Notes: generated by a model not told the origin, from the sequence alone. A stretch of 64,000 nucleotides of DNA from Roseococcus pinisoli (GCF_018413645.1 NZ_JAHCDA010000001.1:682001-746000); one strand, 5' to 3'; shown: positions 25,947-36,419, numbered from the stretch's first letter. Made by a program: numbers and translations.

Positions 25947-27161
25947 CTAGCCCTGCGGACGCATGGACCGCACGACATCGTCGGTCGGCAGGTAGTTCTT
26001 CCCGTCGCAATAGCGCCAGTTCAGCATGACGCCGCGGCCGTCGCGCAGGCCGGTCTTGCCGACATAGGCCCCCATCGTCGCCTGGTGGTCGAGGGCGCGG
26101 AATTCGGACTCCGCCTCGCCGAAGGCGCCGCTGTAGGTGAGGCCCGACATGCCGTCCACCATGTGCTCGGTCTCGGTGGAGCCCGTCTTGCGCAACATGG
26201 CGGCGATGGCCGTCACGGTATCGGCGCCCACGATGCTGCCCAGCTTCGGCAATTCGTTGAAGCGGGCGCGATAGGCATCGCGGAAGCGGACGTGGCCGGG
26301 ATTCTGGATATCGGCCACGGGATATCCGGTGACGATCCAGCCCTCCGGCGCCTCGTCGCCCAGGGGGCCGAGATATTCCGGCTCGCCGGTCAGCATGGAG
26401 ACGACGGTGCGACCCTCGAAGAGGCCGCGCGTGGTCCCTTGCCGCACGAAGTTCGTGAGGTCGGTGGCGAAGGTCACGTTGAAGATAGCCTGCGGATTGG
26501 CGCTGGCCAGCGCCTGCACCGTGGCGCCGGCATCGATGCGGCCCTGCGCGGGGAACTGCTCGGCCACGAAGGTCGTGCCGGGCTTGGCGCGGAGCAGCAG
26601 CTCCTTGAACCAGCGGACGGCGGACTGGCCGTACTCGTAGTTCGGCGCGACGGTGGCCCAGCGCATCGGCGGCAGCTTGGCCGCCTCCTCCACCAGCATG
26701 GCGGCCTGCATGTAGGTGCTGCAGCGCAGGCGGTAGGTGTAGCGATTGCCGCGCGACCAGACGAGCGCATCGGTCAGCGGCTCGGAGGCGACGAAGAGGC
26801 GGCGGTTCTGGTTCGCGAAATCGCTGAGCGCAAGGCCGACATTGGAGAGGAAGCCGCCCGCGAGGATATGCACGCGCTCGTTGTTCAGGAGCTCGCCCGC
26901 GTGGCGGACGGCATCCTCCGGCTTGCCGGCATCGTCGCGGAAGACGGTCTCGATCCGCCGGCCGTTGATGCCGCCGGCCGCGTTGACCTCATGCTGGATC
27001 AGCGCCCAGGCGTTGCGGTAGGGCGCGAGGAAGGCCGGCTGAGCCGAGTAGGAATTGATCTCGCCAATCCGGATCGGCCCCTCCTGCGCGATCGCGGCGG
27101 GCGCGGCCAGCGTGGCCGCGGCGCTCAGCAGCGCAGTGCGGCGGGGAAGCACGAAAGACAT
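25947..27161 (-). CDS. ABC transporter substrate-binding protein, branched-chain amino-acid type
   Basis: The 404-residue periplasmic receptor heads the livHM-livG-livF operon. The leader (PRRTALLSAAATLAAPAAIA) precedes IRIGEINSYSAQPAFLAPYR. The type I periplasmic fold follows: INGRRIETVFRDDAGKPEDA, HILAGGFLSNVGLALSDFAN and ATVAPNYEYGQSAVRWFKEL. Family members bind branched-chain amino acids, amides, urea or aromatic acids. The ligand cannot be read from sequence. Proximity to a dicarboxylyl-CoA-type beta-oxidation operon upstream makes an organic acid ligand plausible. ATG 27161 has TGGAG upstream. Confidence 0.9.
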   Translation of the reverse strand: MSFVLPRRTALLSAAATLAAPAAIAQEGPIRIGEINSYSAQPAFLAPYRNAWALIQHEVNAAGGINGRRIETVFRDDAGKPEDAVRHAGELLNNERVHILAGGFLSNVGLALSDFANQNRRLFVASEPLTDALVWSRGNRYTYRLRCSTYMQAAMLVEEAAKLPPMRWATVAPNYEYGQSAVRWFKELLLRAKPGTTFVAEQFPAQGRIDAGATVQALASANPQAIFNVTFATDLTNFVRQGTTRGLFEGRTVVSMLTGEPEYLGPLGDEAPEGWIVTGYPVADIQNPGHVRFRDAYRARFNELPKLGSIVGADTVTAIAAMLRKTGSTETEHMVDGMSGLTYSGAFGEAESEFRALDHQATMGAYVGKTGLRDGRGVMLNWRYCDGKNYLPTDDVVRSMRPQG

Positions 27162-27401
27162 GGCAAGGCTCCAGGATGACGGCGGCATCCAAGCAAGCGG
27201 CGAGCAATGCCGCAATGCAAAATCCGGAAAATCAGCGCTTTAGAGGCGGTTATCCCCTGCCATCAGGGAAGGTCGACCAGGCGCTTTGCGCGAGGGATAG
27301 TCCGATGCGCGATCGGCCCGCAATGGCCGAGCGAGGAAGGCGATCTGGCGCCCCGACGCAGGGAGGCCCGAAGACCTCCCCGCGCCCGGGCGCCGGATCT
27401 G

Positions 27402-28547
27402 TCAGGCCGCCTGGACGAGGCCCCCGGCATCGGCCAGGGCGCGGAGGTGATGGTCGGTGTCGCCGAACATCGCCTCGTTCACGGTCAGGCGCTTGAAGTA
27501 ATGGCCCGCGCCGTATTCCATCGTCATGGCGATGCCGCCATGCAGCTGGATGCTCTGCTGGCCCACGAAGCGCTGCGAACGCCCGATCTGGGCCTTCACC
27601 GCGTGCATGTTCTTCCGCCGCTCCACGGCATCGCTGCCCTGCGCGGCCATGGTCGCGAAATAGGCCATGCTGCGCGACTGCTCGAGCGCCACGAGCATGT
27701 CGGCGGCGCGGTGCTGCAGCGCCTGGAAGGTGCCGATGACCTTGCCGAACTGCTGGCGGGTCTTGAGGTAGTCCAGCGTCATGTTGTGGACGACCTCCAT
27801 CGCGCCGATCGCCTCGGCGGCGAGGGCCGCGATGGCCTCGTCCACCACGCGGTCGAGGATGGGCAGGCCGCCCTCGGCGTCGCCGAGCACGGCATGGGCG
27901 CGGGCATTGGTGAAGTCCACCTCGGCCGCGCGGCCGCCATCGACCAGGCGGAAGCCACGAACGTCCACGCCCGGCGTCTTCGCCGAGACGAGGAACAGGC
28001 CGATACCGCCCTTGTCGCGCTGGCCGCCGGAAACGCGGGCCGAGACGACGAACCAATCGGCCGTGTCGCCGTGCAGCACCATGCCCTTGCGGCCGGTGAT
28101 GGCGTAGCCCTCGCCGTCCTTCTTCGCCGTGGTCGTCACGTCGAAGAGGTCATAGCGCGACTGGCGCTCGACCTGGGCGAGCGAGATCAGCGCCTCGCCC
28201 GCGGCGATGGCCGGCACCAGCTCGCCGCGCAGCGCAGCGTCGGCGCCGTGGCGGAGGAAGCCGCCGCCCAGCACGACCGTGCTGAACCAGGGCTCCAGCG
28301 TGATGTGGCGGCCCATCTGCTCGGCGACGAGCATCGTCTCCTCGGGACCGCCGCCGAAGCCGCCATCCTCTTCGGAGAAGGGCAGGCCCAGCAGGCCGAG
28401 CTCGGCATACTGCGCCCACATCTCGCGGCTCCAGCCGGTCTCGCTGGCCATATAGGCCTTGCGATTCTCGAAGCCGTACTTCGCGGTCAGGCTCTTGCGG
28501 ATGCTGTCCTGCAGGAGGGCCTGGGACTCGTTGAGATCAAAATCCAT
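27402..28547 (-). CDS. Acyl-CoA dehydrogenase, PimD-like small subunit
   Basis: The 381-residue flavoprotein has standard dehydrogenase segments: LLGLPFSEEDGGFGGGPEET, YAITGRKGMVLHGDTADWFV, RQQFGKVIGTFQALQHRAAD and QSIQLHGGIAMTMEYGAGHY. The usual glutamate-bearing stretch is not obvious, as in the small subunits of two-component dehydrogenases such as pimeloyl-CoA dehydrogenase PimD. It follows the large-subunit-like gene by 6 bases, which supports a heteromeric PimCD-type enzyme. Last gene of a three-gene operon. Confidence 0.82.
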   Translation of the reverse strand: MDFDLNESQALLQDSIRKSLTAKYGFENRKAYMASETGWSREMWAQYAELGLLGLPFSEEDGGFGGGPEETMLVAEQMGRHITLEPWFSTVVLGGGFLRHGADAALRGELVPAIAAGEALISLAQVERQSRYDLFDVTTTAKKDGEGYAITGRKGMVLHGDTADWFVVSARVSGGQRDKGGIGLFLVSAKTPGVDVRGFRLVDGGRAAEVDFTNARAHAVLGDAEGGLPILDRVVDEAIAALAAEAIGAMEVVHNMTLDYLKTRQQFGKVIGTFQALQHRAADMLVALEQSRSMAYFATMAAQGSDAVERRKNMHAVKAQIGRSQRFVGQQSIQLHGGIAMTMEYGAGHYFKRLTVNEAMFGDTDHHLRALADAGGLVQAA

Positions 28548-28553
28548 GTGTTT

Positions 28554-29756
28554 TCAGAGCCCCAGGAACGCTTTGGCCATGATGTTCCGCTGGATCTCGT
28601 TGGATCCACCGTAGATGCTCTGCTTGCGCCAGTTGAAGTAGATCCCGGCAAGGCCGAAGGCCCAGTCAGGCGCCACATCCCACTCGTTGGTGCCCTCGGC
28701 ATCTGGATCGCCGTCGACCCAGGCATAGGGGCCGGCCGCCTTCATCAGAAGCTCCGACACGCCCTGCTGGATCTCCGTGCCCTTGATCTTGAGGACCGAG
28801 GTCGTGGGATCGGGCTTGCCGGTGCCGGCGCGCTTGGTCTCGTTGGCGATGACGCGCATGACGGACATCTCGAGCGCCTTGAGCTCGACTTCCATCTCCG
28901 TCACCTGGCGCCGGAACTCCGGATCCTCGATGAGGGGACGGCCGCCATCCATCGTCTCCTTGGCGATGGCCTTGAGCCGGCGGATGCGCTCGCGCGAGGC
29001 GCCGACGCGGGCCTGGCCGAAGCGCTCGTTGCCCAGCAGGAACTTGCCGCAGTCCCAGCCCTTGTTGACTTCGCCGACCAGCAGGTTCGCGGGGACCTTC
29101 ACGTCGTCGAAGAAGACCTCGTTCACCTCATGCCCGCCCTCGATCGTGATGATCGGGCGTACCGTGATGCCGGGGGTCTTCATATCGACGAGGAAGAAGG
29201 AGATGCCCTCCTGCTTCTTCGCGTTGGGATCGGTGCGGGCGAGCACGAAGATCCAGTCCGCGTGCTGGGCGAGCGTCGTCCAGGTCTTCTGGCCGTTGAT
29301 CACCCATTCGCCGTTCTCGAGGACGGCCTTGGTCTTGAGGCCCGCGAGGTCGGAGCCGGCGCCGGGCTCGGAGAAGCCCTGGCACCACCAGTCGTCGAGG
29401 TTGAGCATGCGGGGCAGGAAGCGCTCCTTCTGCTCCTTCGTGCCGAACTGGATGATGACCGGGCCGCACATGTTGATGTTGAAGCCGAGCGGCATGGGCG
29501 CCGGCCACATCTGCAGCTCCTCGCGGAAGATGTACTTCTGCGCGGGCGACCAGCCGGGGCCGCCGTATTCGGCGGGCCATTCCGGCGCCGCCCAGCCCTT
29601 CTTGTTCAGCTTGCGCTGCCATTCGACGACCATCTCCTTGGTCGGCGACTTGCCCGAGATCAGGTGCTGGCGCGTGGCGTCCGGCAGCTCGGCCGCGAGG
29701 AAGGCGCGAACCTCCTCGCGGAAAGCGACCTCGGCATCAGTGAAGCGAAGTTCCAT
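28554..29756 (-). CDS. Acyl-CoA dehydrogenase, PimC-like large subunit
   Basis: This 400-residue dehydrogenase has WCQGFSEPGAGSDLAGLKTK, VINGQKTWTTLAQHADWIFV and the C-terminal YGGSNEIQRNIMAKAFLGL. The pattern closely recalls the large subunit of pimeloyl-CoA dehydrogenase from Rhodopseudomonas, and the gene order with a small subunit and a FadB-like enzyme matches the pim cluster. The expected reaction is alpha-beta desaturation of a long-chain or dicarboxylyl-CoA. Spacing is 11 bases after the preceding gene. Substrate is inferred, not shown. Confidence 0.85.
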   Translation of the reverse strand: MELRFTDAEVAFREEVRAFLAAELPDATRQHLISGKSPTKEMVVEWQRKLNKKGWAAPEWPAEYGGPGWSPAQKYIFREELQMWPAPMPLGFNINMCGPVIIQFGTKEQKERFLPRMLNLDDWWCQGFSEPGAGSDLAGLKTKAVLENGEWVINGQKTWTTLAQHADWIFVLARTDPNAKKQEGISFFLVDMKTPGITVRPIITIEGGHEVNEVFFDDVKVPANLLVGEVNKGWDCGKFLLGNERFGQARVGASRERIRRLKAIAKETMDGGRPLIEDPEFRRQVTEMEVELKALEMSVMRVIANETKRAGTGKPDPTTSVLKIKGTEIQQGVSELLMKAAGPYAWVDGDPDAEGTNEWDVAPDWAFGLAGIYFNWRKQSIYGGSNEIQRNIMAKAFLGL

Positions 29757-29767
29757 GGATGCGTCTC

Positions 29768-31852
29768 CTAGGCCGCGCGCTTGACGCCGAAGGAGGCGAA
29801 GTTGCCGCCCTCAGCCGCGAGCTGCTCGATTAGTTTGGCCGGCTTCAGGTTGGCGTCCCCGGTCAGCTCGGCATAGTGCTCGAGCCGGTCGCGGACGTTC
29901 TTCAGGCCCATGCGGTCCGCCCAGAACATCGGGCCGCCGCGCCAGGCCGGCCAGCCGAAGCCGTTGCAGAACACCACGTCGATGTCGACGGCGCGATAGG
30001 CCACGCCTTCCTCGAGGATGCGCGCGCCCTCGTTCACCATCGGCAGCAGCATGCGCTCGAGAATCTCCTGATCCTCGATCTTGCGGCGGCGGACCTGCAG
30101 CTTCTCCGCGACGTCGAGAATGATGGCCTCGACCTCGGGATCGACGAGGCGCGTGCGCTTCTCGTCGTACATGTACCAGCCCTTGCTGGTCTTCTGGCCG
30201 AAGCGGCCGAGCGCCACGACCGCATCGGCGATCGGCGCCACGGTGCCGCGCGCCTTGCGGACGGCCGCGCCGATGTCGAGGCCGGCGAGGTCACCGGTCG
30301 CGAGCGGGCCCATGGCCATGCCATAGGTCTCCATCACGCGGTCGATGTCCTGGGGCAGGCAGCCTTCCAGCAGCAGCTTCTCGACCTGCGGGGTGCGCTT
30401 GCCGGTCATGCGGTTGCCGACGAAGCCGTCGCAATTGCCGACCAGCACCGGCAGCTTGCCGATGCGCTTGCCCACTTCCGTCGCCGTCGCGATGGCGTCG
30501 AAATTGGTCGCGGCGCCACGGACGTTCTCCAGCAGGCGCATCACATTCGCCGGCGAGAAGAAGTGCATGCCGATGACGAGCTCAGGGCGGCTGGTGGCCG
30601 AGGCGATCTCGTCGATCGAAAGCGTGGAGGTGTTGGAGGCGAGCACGACGCCCGGCCGCGCGAGCTTGTCCAGCTTCGCGAAGATCTCCTTCTTCACTTC
30701 CATGTTCTCGAACACGGCCTCGATCACGAGGTCCGCGTCCTTGACCACGTCGAGGGTGGTGCTGCCCTTCAGGAAGGAGCGGCGCTTCTCGTACTCGGCC
30801 TGGCTGAGGCGGCCGCTCTTCAGCGTGCGCTGCCAGTTGGCGTCACAGCGCGCGAGGCCCTTGTCCAGCGCCTCCTGCGTCGTCTCGACGATGGTGACGG
30901 GGATGTAGTTGTTCGCGAAGTTCATCGCGATGCCGCCACCCATGGTCCCGCCGCCGATCACGACCGCGTTCTTCACCGGCAGGGACTTCGTGCCCTCGGG
31001 CATGCCCGGGATGCGCTGCGCCTCGCGCTCGCCGAAGAAGACGTGGCGGAGCGCCTGGCTCTGCTCGCCGGAGACGAGGCGCTGGAACTGCTCGCGCTCG
31101 ATCGCCAGGCCTTCGTCGAAGCTGGTGGTCAGCGCGGCGCGGACGGCGGTCACGCAGCCCTTCGGGCTCTCCTGCCCGCGCGAGCGCTTCAGCAGCGCGG
31201 CGGCGGCGGCGTCGAAGGCGGCCAGGTCGGCGCCCTTGATCTTGTCCGTGCGGTGACGCGCGAGGGTGAAGGTGTCGCCGGCATGGGCACGCGCCCAGGC
31301 CACGGCCGAGGCCTCCAGCGGCTCGTCCACGATGGCATTGATGAAGCCGAGCTTCACCGCCTCGCCGGCCGAAATCGGCTCACCGGTCACGATGATCTTG
31401 AGGGCGGCTTCGCCACCGATCATGCGCGGCAGGCGCTGCGTGCCGCCGGCGCCGGGCACGAAGCCGCGCTTCACCTCGGGCAGGCCCACCTGCGCCGAGG
31501 CCAGGGCCACGCGCGCGTGGCAGGCGAGCGCCAGCTCCAGCCCGCCGCCGAGCGCCGAGCCATGGATCGCGGCCACGACCGGCACCTTGCAGTTCTCGAT
31601 CTCGTCGAAGACCTCGGGGAGGCTCGGCGGCTGCCGGGGCTTGCCGAATTCGGTCATCTCCGCGCCGGCGGAGAACATGCGGCCGTCGCCGATCAGCACG
31701 ATGGCGCGGGCGCCTTCCTTCACGGCGGCGCGGATGCCGAGGTGAAGCCCCTCGCGGACGCCGGTCCGGAGCGTGTTGACGGGGGGATTCGCAATGCGGA
31801 GGACATGGATGTCCCCATCGCGCGCGTGTTCGACAAAGCGCTCTTCGGCCAT
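29768..31852 (-). CDS. Bifunctional enoyl-CoA hydratase/3-hydroxyacyl-CoA dehydrogenase (PimF/FadJ-like)
   Basis: The 694-residue protein performs hydration and oxidation in beta-oxidation. The N-terminal crotonase domain (about 1-190) has the oxyanion region HGSALGGGLELALACHARVA and the catalytic pair Glu106 and Glu126, 20 residues apart as in E. coli FadB. The NAD domain starts near 293 (KNAVVIGGGTMGGGIAMNFA). The catalytic histidine lies in VIGMHFFSPANVMRLLE. Two C-terminal dehydrogenase domains follow. The start at 31852 has CGAGGAAG upstream. It is first in an operon with two acyl-CoA dehydrogenases and lacks its own thiolase partner in the window. Confidence 0.93.
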   Translation of the reverse strand: MAEERFVEHARDGDIHVLRIANPPVNTLRTGVREGLHLGIRAAVKEGARAIVLIGDGRMFSAGAEMTEFGKPRQPPSLPEVFDEIENCKVPVVAAIHGSALGGGLELALACHARVALASAQVGLPEVKRGFVPGAGGTQRLPRMIGGEAALKIIVTGEPISAGEAVKLGFINAIVDEPLEASAVAWARAHAGDTFTLARHRTDKIKGADLAAFDAAAAALLKRSRGQESPKGCVTAVRAALTTSFDEGLAIEREQFQRLVSGEQSQALRHVFFGEREAQRIPGMPEGTKSLPVKNAVVIGGGTMGGGIAMNFANNYIPVTIVETTQEALDKGLARCDANWQRTLKSGRLSQAEYEKRRSFLKGSTTLDVVKDADLVIEAVFENMEVKKEIFAKLDKLARPGVVLASNTSTLSIDEIASATSRPELVIGMHFFSPANVMRLLENVRGAATNFDAIATATEVGKRIGKLPVLVGNCDGFVGNRMTGKRTPQVEKLLLEGCLPQDIDRVMETYGMAMGPLATGDLAGLDIGAAVRKARGTVAPIADAVVALGRFGQKTSKGWYMYDEKRTRLVDPEVEAIILDVAEKLQVRRRKIEDQEILERMLLPMVNEGARILEEGVAYRAVDIDVVFCNGFGWPAWRGGPMFWADRMGLKNVRDRLEHYAELTGDANLKPAKLIEQLAAEGGNFASFGVKRAA

Positions 31853-32004
31853 GGACTGGCTTCCTCGTTCCAAGAATAGGTCGTTGCGGGACTTTCCTTC
31901 CGAGGCGTCGTGCCTGTCAACGGCCGCCGGGCCGCGCCGACGCAACGAGTTTCATCGATATCGCGGAACCCAAGGGAAAAGGCCGTATTCCCCTCGACCC
32001 CCGA

Positions 32005-32020
32005 CCGACCGGATGGTCGG
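32005..32020. promoter_or_regulatory. Palindrome resembling a TetR-type operator upstream of the beta-oxidation operon
   Basis: CCGACC-GGAT-GGTCGG is a perfect dyad, about 150 bases before the pimF-like start. TetR-family repressors of acyl-CoA catabolism in proteobacteria often bind dyads of CCGACC/GGTCGG type, so this is a candidate regulatory site. No TetR gene is present in the window. Confidence 0.4.
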
Positions 32021-32143
32021 CAAAGCGCTCCGGCGCGCCGGCATTAGGACCGATACGGACGGCCGTGAGACGTCCGGCGGGGCCGCCCGGCCGGAAAGAG
32101 GGCACCAGGTTGCGTGTGGGAGAGGGGGTGGGAATCGGCGAGA

Positions 32144-32164
32144 GGGACGCCCTGGAGGCGTCCC
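32144..32164. terminator. Hairpin near the phoB end
   Basis: GGGACGCC and GGCGTCCC form a perfect 8-bp stem with a 5-base loop, 20 bases beyond the stronger terminator at 32184-32204. Probably a second transcription stop. Confidence 0.45.
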
Positions 32165-32183
32165 GCGGCCATCAGGAGCCGGC

Positions 32184-32204
32184 GAAGGGGGCAGAGCCCC
32201 CTTC
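32184..32204 (-). terminator. Terminator of the pst-phoU-phoB operon
   Basis: GAAGGGGGC and GCCCCCTTC form a perfect 9-bp stem with a 3-base loop, starting 4 bases after the phoB stop. Confidence 0.7.
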
Positions 32205-32208
32205 CTGG

Positions 32209-32931
32209 TCAGCCGTTATCTGCGTCCAGCGCGTAGCCGGCCGAGCGAACGGTGCGGATCAGGTCCACCTCGCCCTCGGCATTGATCGCCTTGCGCAGGC
32301 GGCGGATGTGGACGTCCACCGTGCGGAGCTCGACATGGATGTCGCGCCCCCAGACGGCGTCCAGCAGCTGCTCGCGCGTGAAGACGCGGCGCGGATGCGA
32401 GAGGAAAAACTCCAGCAGCCGGTATTCGGTGGGGCCGAGGTGCAGCGCGCGGCCGTTCCGCGTCACGCGATGCGCATCCTGGTCCATCGACAGGTCCAGA
32501 TAGGTGATGCTGCCCTTCGCCGAGACGTTGGACGCCCGGCGCAGCAAGGCGCGGATCCGCGCGAGCAGCGCCTCCACCGCGAAGGGCTTGGCGATGTAGT
32601 CGTCCGCGCCGGTGTCCAGGGCGCGCACGGCGTCCTGGTCCTCGGTGCGGGCGGTGACCATGATCACGGGCAGGTCGCGCGTCGCGGGGCGGCGGCGGAT
32701 CTGCCGGCAGACCTCGATCCCCGACATGGCGGGCAGCATCCAGTCGAGCAGCACCAGGTCCGGCTTGGCCTCGGAGATGCGCAGCAGCGCCTCCTGTCCA
32801 TCCGTCGCCTCGTCGACATGGAAGCCCTGGCGCTCGAGATTGTAGCGCAGCAGCGCGAGCAGCGGCGCTTCGTCCTCGACCACCAGGATGGTGGGCTTCC
32901 CCCCGCCGTTGAAACCTTCGGGCATCGGCAT
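32209..32931 (-). CDS. phoB: Phosphate regulon response regulator PhoB
   Basis: The 240-residue OmpR-family regulator has a receiver domain (ILVVEDEAPLLALLRYNLER) with phospho-acceptor Asp63 in LVLLDWMLP, Thr in VIMVTART and Lys in DDYIAKPF. The winged-helix C-terminus has HLGPTEYRLLEFFLSHPRRV and RTVDVHIRRLRKAIN, as in PhoB. It is last in pstSCAB-phoU-phoB, 6 bases after phoU. The cognate sensor gene phoR is not found in the window. It should bind the Pho box before pstS, giving autoregulation. Confidence 0.95.
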   Translation of the reverse strand: MPMPEGFNGGGKPTILVVEDEAPLLALLRYNLERQGFHVDEATDGQEALLRISEAKPDLVLLDWMLPAMSGIEVCRQIRRRPATRDLPVIMVTARTEDQDAVRALDTGADDYIAKPFAVEALLARIRALLRRASNVSAKGSITYLDLSMDQDAHRVTRNGRALHLGPTEYRLLEFFLSHPRRVFTREQLLDAVWGRDIHVELRTVDVHIRRLRKAINAEGEVDLIRTVRSAGYALDADNG

Positions 32932-32937
32932 GCTTCC

Positions 32938-33660
32938 TTAGCCTGGAGGATTGACCACGGCGGAGGAGGAGATGTCCGCCTTCGGGCGCTCATCCGTCAA
33001 CGCCTCGCCCAGCACCGCGAAATGCACGCGCTCGGCGATATTGGTGGCGTGGTCGCCGATCCGCTCCAGGTTCTTCGCGATGAAGAGCAGGTGCGTCGCG
33101 GCCGTGATGTTGCGGGCATCCTCCATCATGAAGGTCAGCATCTCGCGGAAGATGCCGTTGTAGATGCCGTCGATCGGCTCGTCATTGGCCCAGACCGCAT
33201 CGGCCTTCGCCGCGTCGTTCTCGACCAGCGCGTCGATCGCGCTCTTAAGGTTCTCCTGCACCAGCTCGGCCATGCGGCCGAAGCCGTTCAGGCTGCCCAT
33301 GCGGGGCTGCTGCGAGACGACGATCGCGCGCTTCGCACCGTTGCGGGCGTAGTCGCCGATGCGCTCGAGGTCCTGGCTGATCTTCATGCAGGCGATGATC
33401 AGGCGCAGGTCGGCGGCCATGGGCTGGCGGAGGGCGAGCAGGCGGACGCAATACTGCTCCACCTCGCGCTCCATGCCGTCGAGCGCCGCGTCGCGGGCGA
33501 CGACCTCGGCGGCGAGGACGCTGTCGCGCCGCATCAGCGCATCGACGGAATCGGCCACCTGGCGTTCCGCGAGGCCGCCCATGCGGGCGATCATGTCGCG
33601 CAGGCGCCGGAGCTCGTCGCCGTAGCTCGTGACGATGTGGGTCCGCGGGTTGGTCGGCAT
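32938..33660 (-). CDS. phoU: Phosphate signalling protein PhoU
   Basis: The 240-residue all-helical protein has two PhoU repeats with metal-binding E/D-rich helices: KISQDLERIGDYARNGAKRA and IAKNLERIGDHATNIAERVH. PhoU links the Pst transporter to PhoR and restrains PhoB activation when phosphate is plentiful. ATG 33660 has GAGGAGAAG upstream. It lies between pstB and phoB. Confidence 0.95.
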   Translation of the reverse strand: MPTNPRTHIVTSYGDELRRLRDMIARMGGLAERQVADSVDALMRRDSVLAAEVVARDAALDGMEREVEQYCVRLLALRQPMAADLRLIIACMKISQDLERIGDYARNGAKRAIVVSQQPRMGSLNGFGRMAELVQENLKSAIDALVENDAAKADAVWANDEPIDGIYNGIFREMLTFMMEDARNITAATHLLFIAKNLERIGDHATNIAERVHFAVLGEALTDERPKADISSSAVVNPPG

Positions 33661-33671
33661 GTCGCTTCTCC

Positions 33672-34514
<843 letters not shown>

Positions 34515-34528
34515 GATCTTCTCCTGGC

Positions 34529-35449
34529 TTACTTGCGCTTGCGCAGGAGAACCCGCGCGATGACGTTGATGGAGAGCACGCCGAGCGTGACGAGCAGCGC
34601 GCCCGCCCAGGCGATGTCGACCAGGTCCGGGAAGCCGGAATTGGCCTGCTGATAGATGGCGATGGGCAGGCTCGCCATCGAGCGGCCCAGATCCCAGCTG
34701 GTCACGCTGTTGCCGAAGCTGGTCAGCAGCAGCGGCGCCGTCTCGCCGGTGATGCGGGCGAAGGCCAGCAGCACGCCGGTCACGATGCCCGAAAGGGCCG
34801 CGCGCCAGGTCACGAGCGTGATCATCTTCCATTTCGGCGCGCCCAGGCCCACCACGGCCTCGCGCAGCGTGTTGGGGATCAGCGTGAGCATGTCCTCGGT
34901 GGTGCGGACGACGACGGGGATGACGATGATGGCCAGCGCCAGCGAGCCCGCAAGGCCCGAGAAGCCGCCCATCGGCAGCACCACCATCTGGTAGATGAAG
35001 AGACCGATGAGGATGGACGGGGCGGAGAGCAGGACGTCCGAGACGAAGCGGATGGCCTCGCCCAGCTTCGAGCCGCGCGCATATTCCGCGAGGTAGGTGC
35101 CTACCAGCAGCCCGATCGGCGTGCCGACGACGGTGGCGATCGCCGTCTGGATCAGCGAGCCGACGATCGCGTGGAAAAGTCCGCCGCGGATGGCGTCCGG
35201 ATCGCCATAGGTGGTCGGTTCGAACTCGCGGGTGAGCACCGTGAGGTCGAGCGCCCCGAAGCCGCGATAGATCAGCGTGGCAAGGATGGAGGCCAGGAAG
35301 ATGAGGCCAATGATCGTCGAGCCGATGCAGGCCCAGCGGACGATCCCGTCCACCGCGCGGCGGCGGCGCCCGAGGGCACGGGCGGTCGCCTGGTCCTTGG
35401 CGGGGGCGGCCGCCATCTGAAGGCCAGTGAGGCTGGTCGTGGAGCTCAT
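34529..35449 (-). CDS. pstA: Phosphate ABC transporter permease PstA
   Basis: The 306-residue permease has six predicted membrane helices. Family segments include [37 protein letters not shown] and the ATPase-contact loop [37 protein letters not shown] is typical of PstA. Partner of PstC. Confidence 0.95.
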   Translation of the reverse strand: MSSTTSLTGLQMAAAPAKDQATARALGRRRRAVDGIVRWACIGSTIIGLIFLASILATLIYRGFGALDLTVLTREFEPTTYGDPDAIRGGLFHAIVGSLIQTAIATVVGTPIGLLVGTYLAEYARGSKLGEAIRFVSDVLLSAPSILIGLFIYQMVVLPMGGFSGLAGSLALAIIVIPVVVRTTEDMLTLIPNTLREAVVGLGAPKWKMITLVTWRAALSGIVTGVLLAFARITGETAPLLLTSFGNSVTSWDLGRSMASLPIAIYQQANSGFPDLVDIAWAGALLVTLGVLSINVIARVLLRKRK

Positions 35450-35459
35450 GGGGCGCGCC

Positions 35460-36419
35460 TCACTTCAGCCGCGAACGGAGGAGCCAGCGCGAGGTCGCCA
35501 GCACGATGAAGGAGATGACGAAGAGCAGGAAGCCCAGCGCCAGCAGCGAGGACTGCTTGAGGCTGCCCATCAGGCTCTCCGGAAACTCCATGGCGACCAC
35601 CGAGGCGATGGTGGTCGAGGGATCGAAGATCGAGGTCGCGATGCGGTTCGCGTTGCCGATGACGAAGGTCACCGCCATGGTCTCGCCCAGCGCGCGGCCG
35701 AGGCCGAGCATGATGCCGCCGACGACCGAGACGCGGGTGTAGGGGATGACGACCTTGTTCATCACTTCCCAGCGCGTGCAGCCGAGGCCGTAGGCGCTCT
35801 CCTTGTACACGGCCGGCACGGTCAGGAAGACGTCGCGCATCGTGGCCGCGATGAAGGGCAGGATCATGATCGCGAGGACGACCGCGGCGGCGAAGAGCGA
35901 GGTGCCGGCGAAGTTGTTGCTCTCGAAAATCACGCCGATCACCGGGATCGCGCCCAGCACCTCGCCGAAAGGCAGCTGGATGTAGTTCTGGATGATGGGC
36001 ACCAGGATGAAGAGGCCCCACATGCCGAAGATGATCGAGGGGATGGCGGCCAGCAGCTCGATCGCGGTGCCGACGGGGCCGCGGATCCATTCGGGCGCGA
36101 GCTCCGTCAGGTAGAAGGCGATGCCGAAGGCGGCGGGCACGGCGATGAGGATGGCCAGGATCGCGGTGATCACCGTGCCCAGCACGGCCACGGCGGCGCC
36201 GTAGCTCTCACGGCCCTCGACCGGGTTCCAGTCCGTCGACCAGAGGAAGGAGACGCCGAATTCCCGGAAGGCCGGCAGGCCGCCGATGAAGAGCGTCAGG
36301 ATGATGGCGCCCAGGAGCGCCAGAACCAGCAGGCCGGCGCCGCGGCACAACCATTCGAAGATCTTGTCGCCGGCGGCGCCACTGGCGCGCGGGACGGAGG
36401 AAGTGGCGGATTGCTGCAC
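35460..36419 (-). CDS. pstC: Phosphate ABC transporter permease PstC
   Basis: The 319-residue permease has helices from about residue 25 (LLVLALLGAIILTLFIGGLP). Hallmarks are VSFLWSTDWNPVEGRESYGA, AIPSIIFGMWGLFILVP and ESAYGLGCTRWEVMNKVVIP. GTG at 36419 is chosen because AGAGG lies 9 bases before it. An ATG at 36455 would run further into the pstS-pstC gap without a better site. Confidence 0.94.
   Translation of the reverse strand: MQQSATSSVPRASGAAGDKIFEWLCRGAGLLVLALLGAIILTLFIGGLPAFREFGVSFLWSTDWNPVEGRESYGAAVAVLGTVITAILAILIAVPAAFGIAFYLTELAPEWIRGPVGTAIELLAAIPSIIFGMWGLFILVPIIQNYIQLPFGEVLGAIPVIGVIFESNNFAGTSLFAAAVVLAIMILPFIAATMRDVFLTVPAVYKESAYGLGCTRWEVMNKVVIPYTRVSVVGGIMLGLGRALGETMAVTFVIGNANRIATSIFDPSTTIASVVAMEFPESLMGSLKQSSLLALGFLLFVISFIVLATSRWLLRSRLK

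Larger units (their letters stand above)
31853..32208. other. 356-base intergenic region between the pimF-like gene and phoB
   Basis: No gene seen. It holds the promoter region of the beta-oxidation operon at the left, an inverted repeat at 32005-32020, and two hairpins at 32144-32164 and 32184-32204 near the phoB end. Confidence 0.8.
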
